A DNA stretch of 64,000 nucleotides, taken from assembly GCA_028285345.1 (NCBI GenBank), contig JANQPT010000014.1, positions 310,001 to 374,000 on the forward strand. Direction: 5' to 3'. The notes below the pieces were generated by a model. It saw nothing but the letters and a program-made list of their open reading frames with translations. It did not search any database and was not told the origin of the DNA. Source of the stretch: Planctomycetales bacterium. GTDB lineage: Bacteria; Planctomycetota; Planctomycetia; Planctomycetales; Planctomycetaceae. Below, piece after piece: positions 8,350 through 16,380 of this stretch (position 1 is its first letter; every line of letters starts with the position of its first letter). Made by a program: the position numbers and the translations under genes.

Positions 8350-10425
8350 TCACCGAGGGGCCAGACCGCCCGCCCGGATAAGATAGGGATCAATCCAGCA
8401 CGCATGGCAGTTGTTCTGGCCGCCGGTACATGACGTCTGCAGTTCAAGGACTTGGACGTCGCGAACATCGACTGCAAAGTCTTGCACCTGTTGCGCACGC
8501 TGTTCAGGCTTCGATTTCCACAGCACACGATCGTCCCCCAAGACGATAAAGGTGACCTGCGACTCTGCCGTACTTCCCGGCTCTGATGCAAGCACCGTCC
8601 CTCCGAGGAACGTGCCGAACTTTCCGTCCAGCTTGTATCTCGCGCGCGAGTATCCCCCTCCCGGCGGATGCATCCCCAGGCCATGCTTGGAATGATGGCC
8701 ATTGACCTTAATCAGGTCTGCGTGGTAGGCGCCTTTTCGCCCGCCCTTTGCAAACCCCCACGGTCCCAGAATCAAGTCAAACTCCTGCAAATCAGTAACG
8801 TAGAACTTCACATAAGATTTCGGGTTGTCAGCCGCCTGACGAATTCGCGATGCAGCCAATTCACCGTTGGCGCTCGCAGATTCCTTCGCCGCCTTCTCGT
8901 ACCAATGTTGAGCACGTTGCTGGAAATCTCGTTGAAGGTCTCCCTCCGCCCCTTCTGCCAGCTCCCACCAGGCATCGCCAATTAGAGATGCAGCTGCGCC
9001 CTGTTGCTCAAGTTGTGCCGCCAGTTGAGTCTGCCGGTCATTTGACCTCGCGAGATGGAACAGTCCGCGGTCCCAATCACCTTCAACAAAACAGAGAAAC
9101 AGCCCCAGGTTGCGGTTCGCAGGTCCGTTATCTGGTTGCTGGGTTACGATGCTTTTGGCGTTGGACGCTTTCAGTGACTTCTTTTGCAGAGATTCAGATT
9201 GATCCCGGGAGATTTTTGCTTCCACTAATAGCCGGGGGTTCCTGGTCTTGACGGCGATGGCCCGTGACAATTTGGCGATTCGCGCTGCCGATTCATATCG
9301 TTTTTCCCGAATCGCGTCTTCGACAAGTTGCATCGACTTGACCGCGAGCTTGTCATAAGAGAGCGGTCCTTGCGCCGACTTGAATTGCCGCCGCAACGCC
9401 TCATGTTTCAATGCATAGATGTCGACGTTAAACCTGCGGTCAAGTTCTAGCAGTGCCTTGTCGGACAATTCCTCCGCCGACGCCTTATCAGCAAACTCGA
9501 GGGCGGTGGTTAGACAGACATATCGTTGAGCAGATTCGACCTCCGGTTCTGACGCATGCTCCAGGAGTTTCTTGGCAAGGTTTAGTTTTGCTTCGCGCCG
9601 CTTGACCTGTCGAAAGTCGCTTTCAAATATCGATCTGACCTGTCTCTTTGCGATCATCTGTGAATTTCGATCCGGCGGCGCCAGCTTCGGCGTGGATGCA
9701 GGCGTCTCGGTCTCCGAATCGGGTCCCGGTTCATTTGCAGCCGTCGTTTGAAGGGGCGTTGTTGACTCTTGTTCGCTTTCGACAATCTTAGAGTCGGCAT
9801 ATTCAATGATTCGCCGGTCATCAACTTCCGCTAGATTGGAAGAAACGCTGCCATTCGAAACTTCGTCGCTGTCAGCTGATGGGTCGACATTCGAAACGAC
9901 GTCGGCGGACTTCCCGGAAACCGCCGGTTTCGCGGGACGCTCGGGCCTAGAGACCTTTGTCGCAGGGTCGACTGCCGTAGCAGCGTCAATGCGACGGACC
10001 TGATTAGCGGCGATATCCTGGTTGCTTGGGTCTTCACTCCTCGTGAAAAGTAGAGCACTTCCGGCAACGAGGAGGATCAGACATATCGCGGCGCACCAGG
10101 CAAAGGCGTGACGCTGAATGGGCCTCCGCTGGTCGAAGTGAGAAGCTTTGCCGGCACGCTCCAACTGTTTGTCGTAAGCACGTCGTTTTTCCGGATCCAG
10201 AAGACAAACCCGCGCCGTCGCCAACTCGTTCAGTAGTCGTTGAGCGTCAGCCAGATGCTCTCCTGTGGTGTATTGATGCAAGAACGCCATCCGCTGTTCT
10301 GCAGCCGCATCAATGACGTCAGGGTCAGATTCGTGCAAATCGACGCCGAGCAGACGATAATGGTCAGGTGGCTGATGCTTTGGCGAGATTCCAAGCCACT
10401 TATGATACGGATTGAATTGTCTCAT
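8350..10425 (-). CDS. Membrane protein with J-domain-like N-terminus and C-terminal NPCBM/NEW2 domain
   Basis: A 691-residue protein. Residues 1-90 resemble a DnaJ fold (PPDHYRLLGVDLHESD, later LLDPEKRRAYDKQL), but the HPD tripeptide that activates DnaK is absent, so this is a degenerate J-like module. One TM helix follows (about 108-128, CAAICLILLVAGSALLF), then a long low-complexity Ser/Asp/Pro linker and a helical TPR-like middle part (about 260-530). The last 145 residues contain a beta-sandwich with HSKHGLGMHPPGG and DDRVLWKS, matching the NPCBM/NEW2 putative carbohydrate-binding module. The predicted topology is cytosolic J-like part and exported C-terminus. Such domain mixtures are typical of planctomycetes; the function is unknown. 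Confidence 0.82.
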   Translation of the reverse strand: MRQFNPYHKWLGISPKHQPPDHYRLLGVDLHESDPDVIDAAAEQRMAFLHQYTTGEHLADAQRLLNELATARVCLLDPEKRRAYDKQLERAGKASHFDQRRPIQRHAFAWCAAICLILLVAGSALLFTRSEDPSNQDIAANQVRRIDAATAVDPATKVSRPERPAKPAVSGKSADVVSNVDPSADSDEVSNGSVSSNLAEVDDRRIIEYADSKIVESEQESTTPLQTTAANEPGPDSETETPASTPKLAPPDRNSQMIAKRQVRSIFESDFRQVKRREAKLNLAKKLLEHASEPEVESAQRYVCLTTALEFADKASAEELSDKALLELDRRFNVDIYALKHEALRRQFKSAQGPLSYDKLAVKSMQLVEDAIREKRYESAARIAKLSRAIAVKTRNPRLLVEAKISRDQSESLQKKSLKASNAKSIVTQQPDNGPANRNLGLFLCFVEGDWDRGLFHLARSNDRQTQLAAQLEQQGAAASLIGDAWWELAEGAEGDLQRDFQQRAQHWYEKAAKESASANGELAASRIRQAADNPKSYVKFYVTDLQEFDLILGPWGFAKGGRKGAYHADLIKVNGHHSKHGLGMHPPGGGYSRARYKLDGKFGTFLGGTVLASEPGSTAESQVTFIVLGDDRVLWKSKPEQRAQQVQDFAVDVRDVQVLELQTSCTGGQNNCHACWIDPYLIRAGGLAPR

Positions 10426-10561
10426 GACCGCAGCTCGCCGGATTACTCGTCATCCTAACTTGCACAGAGACATAGGACCTTCTCAGAGTTTGGCATCGCG
10501 GATCCTGCCTTGTCCAGACAAATACGATCGCACAGCCCATGCAAATCAGCGGCGATGCTCG

Positions 10562-11131
10562 CTACAACCGCAACTGATTACCCTGCACCGTCTCCGCTTC
10601 CATCGCCAGCAAATCCTTCTTCAGGTTAACGCCCTGCGGGGCAGAGTAGCCGCCGAGTTTGCCGCCGGTGCCGATCACGCGGTGGCAGGGGACCAGAATC
10701 GGCAGCGGGTTGGAGGACATCACCGTTCCCACCGCGCGGGCGGCGCGGGGATAGCCGGCCAGCTCCGCCAGTTCAGCATACGAAACCGTCTCGCCGTAGC
10801 CGACGGCTCGCGCGGCGAACACGACCGCTTCTTGAAACGCCGTCAACTTCGGCAGCAGCAACTGCACGTCGGCGAAGTCAACATACTCTCCTTGGCCGTA
10901 CCGCTGCAGCCGTCGCCGCAAATCGGGAAACCAGTCGGTGATTTTCGTCCCGTTTGTGCCGTTGTTCTCCTCCGGGTCAAGCAGCGCGTCACGAACTTCC
11001 GCGTCGCTGCTGTGTCCAAATCGGAGGCGCTGCACGCGGTCAGCCGTTCCCGCAATACCCATCCAACCCAAGTCGGTCAAAAAGATGGACATTTGTTGAT
11101 GGGAATTCCGGGAATTGTCTCTTTGACCCAT
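10562..11131 (-). CDS. ogt: Methylated-DNA--protein-cysteine S-methyltransferase (Ogt/MGMT)
   Basis: A 189-residue protein that repairs O6-methylguanine in DNA by irreversible transfer of the methyl group to its own Cys. The active-site motif PCHRVIG is intact. It is preceded by the helix-turn-helix region (YGETVSYAELAELAG and RAVGTVMSSNPLPI) and followed by GGKLGGYSAPQG, all diagnostic of the family. The N-terminal half is short and less conserved, as in Ogt. I kept the start at 11131 because AAGGG lies about 10 bp upstream. An internal ATG at 11092 (MSIFLTDLGWMGI) is the alternative. It is monocistronic and divergent from the next gene. Confidence 0.93.
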   Translation of the reverse strand: MGQRDNSRNSHQQMSIFLTDLGWMGIAGTADRVQRLRFGHSSDAEVRDALLDPEENNGTNGTKITDWFPDLRRRLQRYGQGEYVDFADVQLLLPKLTAFQEAVVFAARAVGYGETVSYAELAELAGYPRAARAVGTVMSSNPLPILVPCHRVIGTGGKLGGYSAPQGVNLKKDLLAMEAETVQGNQLRL

Positions 11132-11290
11132 TTACGCGGCCCTTATACAATACCTCGAACAGGGAGTGTGATCTCCAGTATACCGCAATTTGAGCGGCAA
11201 AACAGGAGAACGGCGGGCCTGTTGACCTGAGGGCAGGCCCGGTCGTGAATATTACGAACTCAGATCCCCTAGCTCAGCGAGGAGAACCGA

Positions 11291-12034
11291 ATGGACCCGT
11301 TCAGTGATCTCGCGGACGATTATTACATCAACATGAACCTCAACACTGAGATGACGCTGCCTCAGCAGCGGGAAACCATTCTCAGTTTCTTCGAGCGGAT
11401 CCAAAAAACCTACCCCACCATGCGGAACTTTTACACGCGGGAGACGGGGGACTTTGTGCTGGAAGAGGACAAGGAACCGGGCAGCTATCGCTGGATTTCG
11501 ATCGAGCCTCGTCGTGTCTGCAGCGGATTCGTCAACCCGCCCGACCGAGAATCCGCGATGGAGCAGCACAAGCTCGTGCTGGAACTCATTCCCTACATGC
11601 TGTCGGTCAGCCCGCTGGACTGCGAGGCGCTCGACTTCATGCTCGGATTTGACTTCACCTACGAAGGCAACCACGACGAGCTTGTCGCGGACGCGCTGGG
11701 AACCAGTTCCGCACTGGACGGCCTGACCGACATTCCTGATGCGCAGGTCATCAATTACGAGCCGGCGATCACCGTCAGCCTCGACGACAGTTGCCGGCTG
11801 CAAGCACGGCTGATGATCGAAACCCGTACCAGCGCCTATCACGTTCGCCGGGGGGATTATCCCAAGGAACAGATTAGCGTCTACTTCACGACGCGCAAAT
11901 ACGGCAGCTTGGACGCAGGTGCCACATTCGATGAAACATTGGATGTGCTCAGCGACCAAAACGAACGTCTGCTGGGCGAGTCGGTCGTCGATGAGGTGCT
12001 GCGCCCGCTCAAATTGGCGATCTCCACACGATAA
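11291..12034 (+). CDS. Conserved-looking soluble protein of unknown function
   Basis: A 247-residue acidic protein with no signal peptide or TM helix. GAGGAG six bases before ATG 11291 supports the start. It shows regular alpha/beta character with conserved-looking aromatic and acidic clusters (TRETGDFVLEEDKEPGSY, DFMLGFDFTYEGNHDELVADAL). I recognise no domain. Repeated expected-value style segments (SRL, YEPAITVSLDD) suggest a structured globular protein, not a shadow frame, and base composition matches neighbouring genes. It is followed 54 bp later by the LysM lipoprotein gene and then the HIT gene, all on the plus strand, which may be one transcription unit. Confidence 0.75.
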   Translation: MDPFSDLADDYYINMNLNTEMTLPQQRETILSFFERIQKTYPTMRNFYTRETGDFVLEEDKEPGSYRWISIEPRRVCSGFVNPPDRESAMEQHKLVLELIPYMLSVSPLDCEALDFMLGFDFTYEGNHDELVADALGTSSALDGLTDIPDAQVINYEPAITVSLDDSCRLQARLMIETRTSAYHVRRGDYPKEQISVYFTTRKYGSLDAGATFDETLDVLSDQNERLLGESVVDEVLRPLKLAISTR

Positions 12035-12088
12035 TCCAAACAGAGACCCTCGAAACTGTTGCTCGACCACGCGGAAGGAGCCGCAAGA

Positions 12089-12484
12089 GTGCGAAGAGAT
12101 CAATCGGCCTTGCGCCATCGCGGATGCCGTCGATCCGGAGTTTGGACGGCAATTGTCATCTGTAGTACTTTTGGCTGCGGTTCGCCGGTCATCGATCCCG
12201 GCACGCAGCCGACGGCCCGCCTCCCGGCGGCTTCGACTCCAGTGATTCGCCCGGTATCGGACTCCGCGTCAACTTCGCTGAAGCAGGTCAGCGTTACCGA
12301 CATTGTCGATCTGCCCCACAGGCCCGAAGAACAACAGTACCACGAAGTCCGGCAAGGTGACTCGCTAAGCAGCATCGCCCGCACATACAAAGTCACGCTG
12401 CCGCAATTATTGCGGGCCAACGGCCTGGACTCAGGCGCCGTGATTCGACCGGGTGAGTTGATTTATATTCCGCCGGCGAGATAA
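12089..12484 (+). CDS. Small LysM-domain putative lipoprotein
   Basis: A 131-residue protein. I chose GTG 12089 because AAGGAG precedes it at 8 bp; a TTG further upstream has no SD. The N-terminus is basic, then hydrophobic (VWTAIVICSTFGCGS). The Cys after this segment may be a lipobox Cys, although the -3 to -1 residues (T-F-G) are not ideal. After a Pro/Ser/Thr linker comes a complete LysM module near the C-terminus (YHEVRQGDSLSSIARTYKV to RPGELIYIPP). LysM modules bind N-acetylglucosamine-containing glycans such as peptidoglycan, so an envelope location is likely. No catalytic domain is attached; it may be a cell-wall adaptor. Confidence 0.85.
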   Translation: MRRDQSALRHRGCRRSGVWTAIVICSTFGCGSPVIDPGTQPTARLPAASTPVIRPVSDSASTSLKQVSVTDIVDLPHRPEEQQYHEVRQGDSLSSIARTYKVTLPQLLRANGLDSGAVIRPGELIYIPPAR

Positions 12485-12541
12485 AACCGACTTCGAGGTG
12501 AACAGGTTTTTGGACGCTGACGATCCGAAAGAATTAGTCTC

Positions 12542-13042
12542 GTGACGCATGAAATCCTCTGGGCGCCTTGGCGGCTGCAGTACATCAAAGCCGCCAAGGA
12601 CGAAGCTGAACCGGGCTGTTTTCTCTGCCGTTATCTCCAAGACGATAACGACGCCCAAAACCTGGTCGTCGCCCGCGGCGATCAGACGGTCACCGTTCTC
12701 AATCGTTTTCCCTACAACAACGGTCACCTATTAATCGCGCCGCAGCAGCACAAGGCGAACTTTGAGGATCTGACCGATGAGGAAATGCTCGGCTGCATGC
12801 AGGCGCTCAAGCAAATGACCACCGCGCTCAAACAATGCCTCAATCCGGGGGGATTCAATATCGGCGTGAATCTCGGCCAAGTGGCCGGGGCGGGCCTGCC
12901 GGGGCATCTGCATTGGCACATCGTGCCGCGCTGGAGCGGGGACACGAACTTCATGTCCGTCGTCTCTGACGCCAACGTTATCCCGCAATCGTTGGCGGCC
13001 CTGTATGAATTGTTGCAGGAGACGCTGCAAAACCCCGCGTAA
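12542..13042 (+). CDS. HIT-family nucleotide hydrolase/transferase
   Basis: A 166-residue protein of the histidine-triad superfamily, starting at GTG 12542. The triad is visible as HLHWHIVPRW, with the general substrate-binding strand LNRFPYNNGHLLIAP upstream. The paired Cys in CFLC near residue 26 is typical of the AP4A-phosphorylase/Fhit-like branch, where it can bind zinc. Family members cleave dinucleoside polyphosphates or nucleoside phosphoramidates through a nucleotidyl-His intermediate. The exact substrate is not predictable. Spacing of 57 bp from the LysM gene allows co-transcription. Confidence 0.9.
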   Translation: MTHEILWAPWRLQYIKAAKDEAEPGCFLCRYLQDDNDAQNLVVARGDQTVTVLNRFPYNNGHLLIAPQQHKANFEDLTDEEMLGCMQALKQMTTALKQCLNPGGFNIGVNLGQVAGAGLPGHLHWHIVPRWSGDTNFMSVVSDANVIPQSLAALYELLQETLQNPA

Positions 13043-13061
13043 CAGTCGAGCACACGCGCAA

Positions 13062-13079
13062 ATTGCCGATCACGGCAAT
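13062..13079. terminator. Small hairpin between convergent HIT and caspase genes
   Basis: ATTGCCG / CGGCAAT form a 7-bp perfect stem with a 4-nt loop in the 54-bp convergent gap. The flanking T-run is weak, so this is a positional guess. Confidence 0.3.
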
Positions 13080-13096
13080 CGCTCTCCTCGTATCGT

Positions 13097-14845
13097 TCAG
13101 CCGCCGATCACGCCGTCGTTGATGTGGCGCCCGAAGATGTCCCGCTGCACGGCTTTGTTGTCGCGATGGAAATAGGAGCTGTGTGCGCAGGCCCAATTGA
13201 ATAGCGGCGGCCAGCAGCCCACCGCCTCCAGGTTCAAGTACTCAAAGTCGACGGCAAATGGCACGTCCTTCAGCGGGCCGCCGACAATGTCGTTTCTGGC
13301 ATCCAAGTTCACCCAGGATTCAACGCAGCGCGGCCGCTTGCCGGATGCCGCCTGTTCAATGAGCATCCGCCGGATCGGACCCATCGACAACGGGCTGCCC
13401 ACTGTAAATAGGTTGTGCACAATCCCGTCGGGGATCTGTTCGTCCTCTGAGAGGAGATGCAACGCCTCAAAGGCCACTACGCTGCCCCAGCTATGGGCGA
13501 CGATCTCCAGCCGATTTCCTCCTTTGATCAACGGGCAGACAACCTCCTCGAAGCGTTCGATCACCCGCTGGCGGATCGAATCGTCCAGCAGGTACTTCAA
13601 GAAATCGTCAATGCAGTTGACACCTGGAATCCCCAGCACTGCCCGCGTTCCGCCCGACTCAGCCGCGTCCGGTGGCGCGGCGCCCATCGCCGCCCGGACG
13701 GCCCGATCTTCGAGCGTGTCGCACAAAATCTTCTTGAGATCCTCCTCCGGATCTTTCAGTGATGCGCCCCGTGACGTGGTTGTCACCAGATCACTCCACA
13801 ACACTTCTTTTCGGTTATCAAACGGCGTATCCGGCAAGTAGGGATGCACCGCCCGCCACCATGAATCGGAATACCCGGGCTCATGCTCGCAAATGCCGTG
13901 AACGTACACCACTTGTGTTCGTGCGGATTGGGCCCTGTGGCCGACCGACGAGACGGCGGTTGGTTCAGTCGAAAACAGTCGCCATCGCGCCAAATCGCCG
14001 TCGCATTCCAGCTGCGGATTCTGATCGAAGATTTGATAGCCGGGGATTAGTTGCGCTGCCGTGTCGTGCCATTGCTCATAGGACTGCCCCGGGCCACCCT
14101 GCAGTAGCGATTGATACAGGGCGTACGTCAGCGCGCCGTGAAAATCGCCGTCGATAAACGCATCGTTGGAGAGCTCGTGATCCCGGCAGCCGGTGATCAC
14201 GATCCCATGATTCTCCTCGACCGTCCGGGCGAAACGCCGCAGGTTCATGTTGCGATACGAAGTCATCGTCACGGAGTTGGCGGCGAACCCGTCCTCGATG
14301 GAGATCTTGTCCGCGAAACGAAATTGAATGTCGGGCGGCGGCAGCAACCGTTTTTTCTCAGCGGGGACCGGCGGTCCAAATTCCCTCGTTCCCGTCCCCG
14401 AATGGCAGCAATCAAGAACCACCGTCAGGTTTGCGCCGTCGGGCACTGTTCGCAAAATGCGGCCCAAATCCTCATCCAGCAGCGGATCGTCCCATTGATG
14501 GTCGATCGGCACCAGGCATTCATCCAGATTGTCCAACTCGTCACCGGAGCGGTCGGGGACCTGCGCTCCGTGACCCGAATAATGAAATACCAGAATGTCG
14601 CCCGCCGCCGCTCCGTCGACCAGCCACTCCAGACGATCAAGGATTCCCTGTTTCGTGGCCCGCTGATCAACCAACAGCCGCATGTCGGCTCCCGGCGTAA
14701 ACCCGAAATTCTCGATCAGAATGCTGCCCATCATCAACGCGTCATTAACGCAGCCGCGCAGCGGCGACGTCGGGTATTGGTTGATTCCGACCAACAATGC
14801 TTTGCGAGCGGGCCTGCGTAGGTTCCTCATCGGAGATCTGGTCAT
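13097..14845 (-). CDS. Metacaspase-like (C14) protease fused to an alpha/beta-hydrolase (lipase-like) domain
   Basis: A 582-residue two-domain protein, starting at ATG 14845. The N-terminal caspase-fold domain (about 10-260) has the catalytic His in HYSGHGAQ (His92) and Cys in VLDCCHSG (Cys147), plus the intervening DELDNLDECLVPID stretch usual in bacterial type-I metacaspase/caspase-like proteins that cleave after Arg or Lys. The C-terminal part (about 310-582) begins VVYVHGICEHEPG, an oxyanion-type HG strand. It carries a nucleophile elbow AHSWGS (Ser452), with a Gly-x-Ser-x-Gly-like geometry where Ala replaces the first Gly, and a candidate acid/His near the end. There is no signal peptide. 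The upstream gene for a TM/coiled-coil protein lies 70 bp away on the same strand. Function is unknown; see findings. Confidence 0.9.
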   Translation of the reverse strand: MTRSPMRNLRRPARKALLVGINQYPTSPLRGCVNDALMMGSILIENFGFTPGADMRLLVDQRATKQGILDRLEWLVDGAAAGDILVFHYSGHGAQVPDRSGDELDNLDECLVPIDHQWDDPLLDEDLGRILRTVPDGANLTVVLDCCHSGTGTREFGPPVPAEKKRLLPPPDIQFRFADKISIEDGFAANSVTMTSYRNMNLRRFARTVEENHGIVITGCRDHELSNDAFIDGDFHGALTYALYQSLLQGGPGQSYEQWHDTAAQLIPGYQIFDQNPQLECDGDLARWRLFSTEPTAVSSVGHRAQSARTQVVYVHGICEHEPGYSDSWWRAVHPYLPDTPFDNRKEVLWSDLVTTTSRGASLKDPEEDLKKILCDTLEDRAVRAAMGAAPPDAAESGGTRAVLGIPGVNCIDDFLKYLLDDSIRQRVIERFEEVVCPLIKGGNRLEIVAHSWGSVVAFEALHLLSEDEQIPDGIVHNLFTVGSPLSMGPIRRMLIEQAASGKRPRCVESWVNLDARNDIVGGPLKDVPFAVDFEYLNLEAVGCWPPLFNWACAHSSYFHRDNKAVQRDIFGRHINDGVIGG

Positions 14846-14915
14846 TCTCGAGCGCCTTTCTCGTTCAAGATTATCGACGGGGGAACAAGCAATCGACCGT
14901 GTCATCCCTGCTGAA

Positions 14916-15299
14916 TCATCTCCCTGATTTATTCTTGCTATCTGTCGACGATCCCTTTGGTTTCGGTGCAGAATTGTTGTTGAGTCCGGCAGGCGGTAGA
15001 TTCTTCAGCACCTGTATCTCCTTCTTGTGCATCTCTTGAATCTTGCACTCGAGATCATCCAGCTGCTTCTTCAATTCCTCTTTCGTGACGGCCGAGGAGG
15101 ACGGCTTGAATTCCCGTTTCAACCTATCGACGATCTCCTCGGCGAGTGCCTCGTTGTTGCGAGAAACCCACCATGTCCAATAGGAGGGCAGCACCACCGA
15201 ACAAAGGGCAATCACCAGCAGAATCTGGATGCTGATCAATGTGATCACCAACCAGGACAGCGGCTGGCGGCTCGATGAATCGTCTTGACCGCTCGGCAT
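14916..15299 (-). CDS. Single-TM protein with cytosolic or periplasmic coiled coil, upstream of the caspase gene
   Basis: A 127-residue protein. The start at ATG 15299 is decided by a GGAGG Shine-Dalgarno 6 bp upstream; longer in-frame starts lack one. A polar Ser-rich N-terminus is followed by one TM helix (about 15-40, LVITLISIQILLVIALC), then a charged coiled coil (about 50-100, TKEELKKQLDDLECKIQEMHKKEIQ) and a Lys/Ser-rich disordered tail. It most likely forms an oligomeric membrane anchor. The 70-bp gap to the caspase-hydrolase gene on the same strand suggests an operon, in which this protein could localise or sense for the protease. That link is an inference from position only. Confidence 0.78.
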   Translation of the reverse strand: MPSGQDDSSSRQPLSWLVITLISIQILLVIALCSVVLPSYWTWWVSRNNEALAEEIVDRLKREFKPSSSAVTKEELKKQLDDLECKIQEMHKKEIQVLKNLPPAGLNNNSAPKPKGSSTDSKNKSGR

Positions 15300-15624
15300 A
15301 TTGCGCCTCCGAACAGTTGCGGGGAGAAATCGATACTGTTGAGAATCGGTGCTCATCACAGAAAGCGATCAGTCGCTCAGAATCCTCGAAGGTTGTCGAC
15401 GACGAACTTGACCCCAAACCGCTACTCAGTCACGCTACCGACGACCGGTGTCAACAAGCTGTCACACCAAATTCAACCCGATCGCGATTTCTTCAAGATT
15501 TGCATGTCGTCTCGCGGGCGGACCGACCTGGATTCTGCGCTCTCTCTCCCTTAAACTGGATTCAATGGCGCGACGTTGTGAACACGTCATTCTCAGGCGG
15601 CCATTTTGCAGCAAGGAGCCAGAC
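15300..15624. other. Divergent promoter region between caspase operon and small acidic gene
   Basis: About 325 bp between divergent starts. No long credible frame and no clear inverted repeat were seen. It must contain the promoters of both units, but no -35/-10 pair stood out. Confidence 0.35.
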
Positions 15625-15834
15625 ATGACCGACCCTTCGAGCGATCAAGAGTTGAATCTGGAAGCCGAATCGCTGGACGAGTTGGAACGCAAAGTCTCGC
15701 CGAAACAAGCGGACGAAACGACCGACCGGATCCTCCGCACCGACGAGGCTGCTCCCGCTGCGGGCAATACGTGCCGCCGTCAATCTCAGCAAAGCGAGTT
15801 GGCCGCCAGCGATTTTGGCGACGACGACCAATAG
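15625..15834 (+). CDS. Small acidic protein of unknown function
   Basis: A 69-residue protein beginning MTDPSSDQELNLEAE. AAGGAG lies 8 bp before ATG 15625, a strong reason to believe it is translated and to reject the longer upstream frame. It is highly acidic with a helical segment (LEAESLDELERKV), a variable middle, one Cys (NTCRRQ) and an acidic DFGDDDQ C-terminus. There is no TM segment or recognised domain. It is transcribed away from the TM/caspase pair and shares the divergent promoter region. It may be a regulatory partner or substrate of the caspase, which would offer Arg/Lys sites, or it may be unrelated. Confidence 0.6.
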   Translation: MTDPSSDQELNLEAESLDELERKVSPKQADETTDRILRTDEAAPAAGNTCRRQSQQSELAASDFGDDDQ

Positions 15835-16204
15835 TCAGCGGCCGGCCTCCTGAATCGCGCTCGCCCGTCCCTCTCCAACCAACTGTGCAGTGGTTGCGCG
15901 CCGGACCAGCGCAAATCCGGCACAAATCGCACATATCCAGAAGAGTCATTCGCCGCTGATTGCGCGGGACGTGATTCGTAATGGTCGTGGCCAATCCAGG
16001 TTCTCCTGACCCCAGGCCAAACCAAGCCGACCGCTTGCGGTCGAACACGACGTGCCCCGCCAAGTTTCGTCCATCGCTGTTCTCCACCGCAAAACGGGGA
16101 GCACGAGTAGACAAAACGCCGTGCAACGGCCGAGACCACCGCGCGGTTCGAGTTCTACGAATTTTGCAAGTATTCCTCAAAAATCCGTTTTTTTTGTTTG
16201 CGAA
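15835..16204. other. Gene-poor region upstream of mraZ
   Basis: About 370 bp without a credible coding frame. It contains one copy of a dispersed palindromic repeat (16022-16055) and ends in an AT-rich tract (a run of eight T at about 16187-16194) directly before the putative mraZ promoter. Nothing else was recognised. Confidence 0.4.
16022..16055. repeat. Dispersed palindromic repeat, copy 1
   Basis: The first 22 bases (CCAAGCCGACCGCTTGCGGTCG) are identical to 55262-55283, and the following CGACGTGC is also shared. The core CGACCGC-TT-GCGGTCG is a 7-bp perfect hairpin. Two copies 39 kb apart in intergenic DNA suggest a REP-like family. Confidence 0.7.
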
Positions 16205-16233
16205 TTGACGACCGTCTCGCTAATCTCTACTGC
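16205..16233 (+). promoter_or_regulatory. Candidate sigma70-type promoter for mraZ
   Basis: TTGACG at 16205-16210 is a good -35 hexamer. At 17-bp spacing the -10 position reads TACTGC, which is poor. The call leans on the -35 match, the preceding AT-rich tract and the boxA just downstream. Confidence 0.35.
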
Positions 16234-16256
16234 ATAAGTGGGAAATCATCCCAATT

Positions 16257-16270
16257 TGCTCTTTAACAAT
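16257..16270 (+). promoter_or_regulatory. boxA-like antitermination element in the mraZ leader
   Basis: TGCTCTTTAACAAT matches the E. coli rRNA-operon boxA (NusB/NusE binding site) over 14 bases. It lies 110 bp before the chosen mraZ start and downstream of a TTGACG hexamer. No rRNA gene is present in the window. Whether Nus factors act here is an inference from the match. Confidence 0.55.
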
Positions 16271-16380
16271 TGGTTGATTGTGGGTTTTGGGCCCAGTACA
16301 ATGAGGTCTGCTTTAGGCGGGTCTCATGCCCGCTTCTCTCATGCCGCCTTTGCCACTCTCTGATTGAAGTTGATTCGACT

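Noticed and set aside
13097-14845. Reading the caspase gene as two separate genes joined by error
   Set aside because: The frame is continuous through the linker with no stop, repeat or shift in composition, so a true fusion is more likely.
15448-15624. Longer reading frame in front of the small acidic gene
   Set aside because: The upstream part reads as random Ser/Arg-rich sequence, whereas a strong AAGGAG directly precedes ATG 15625.
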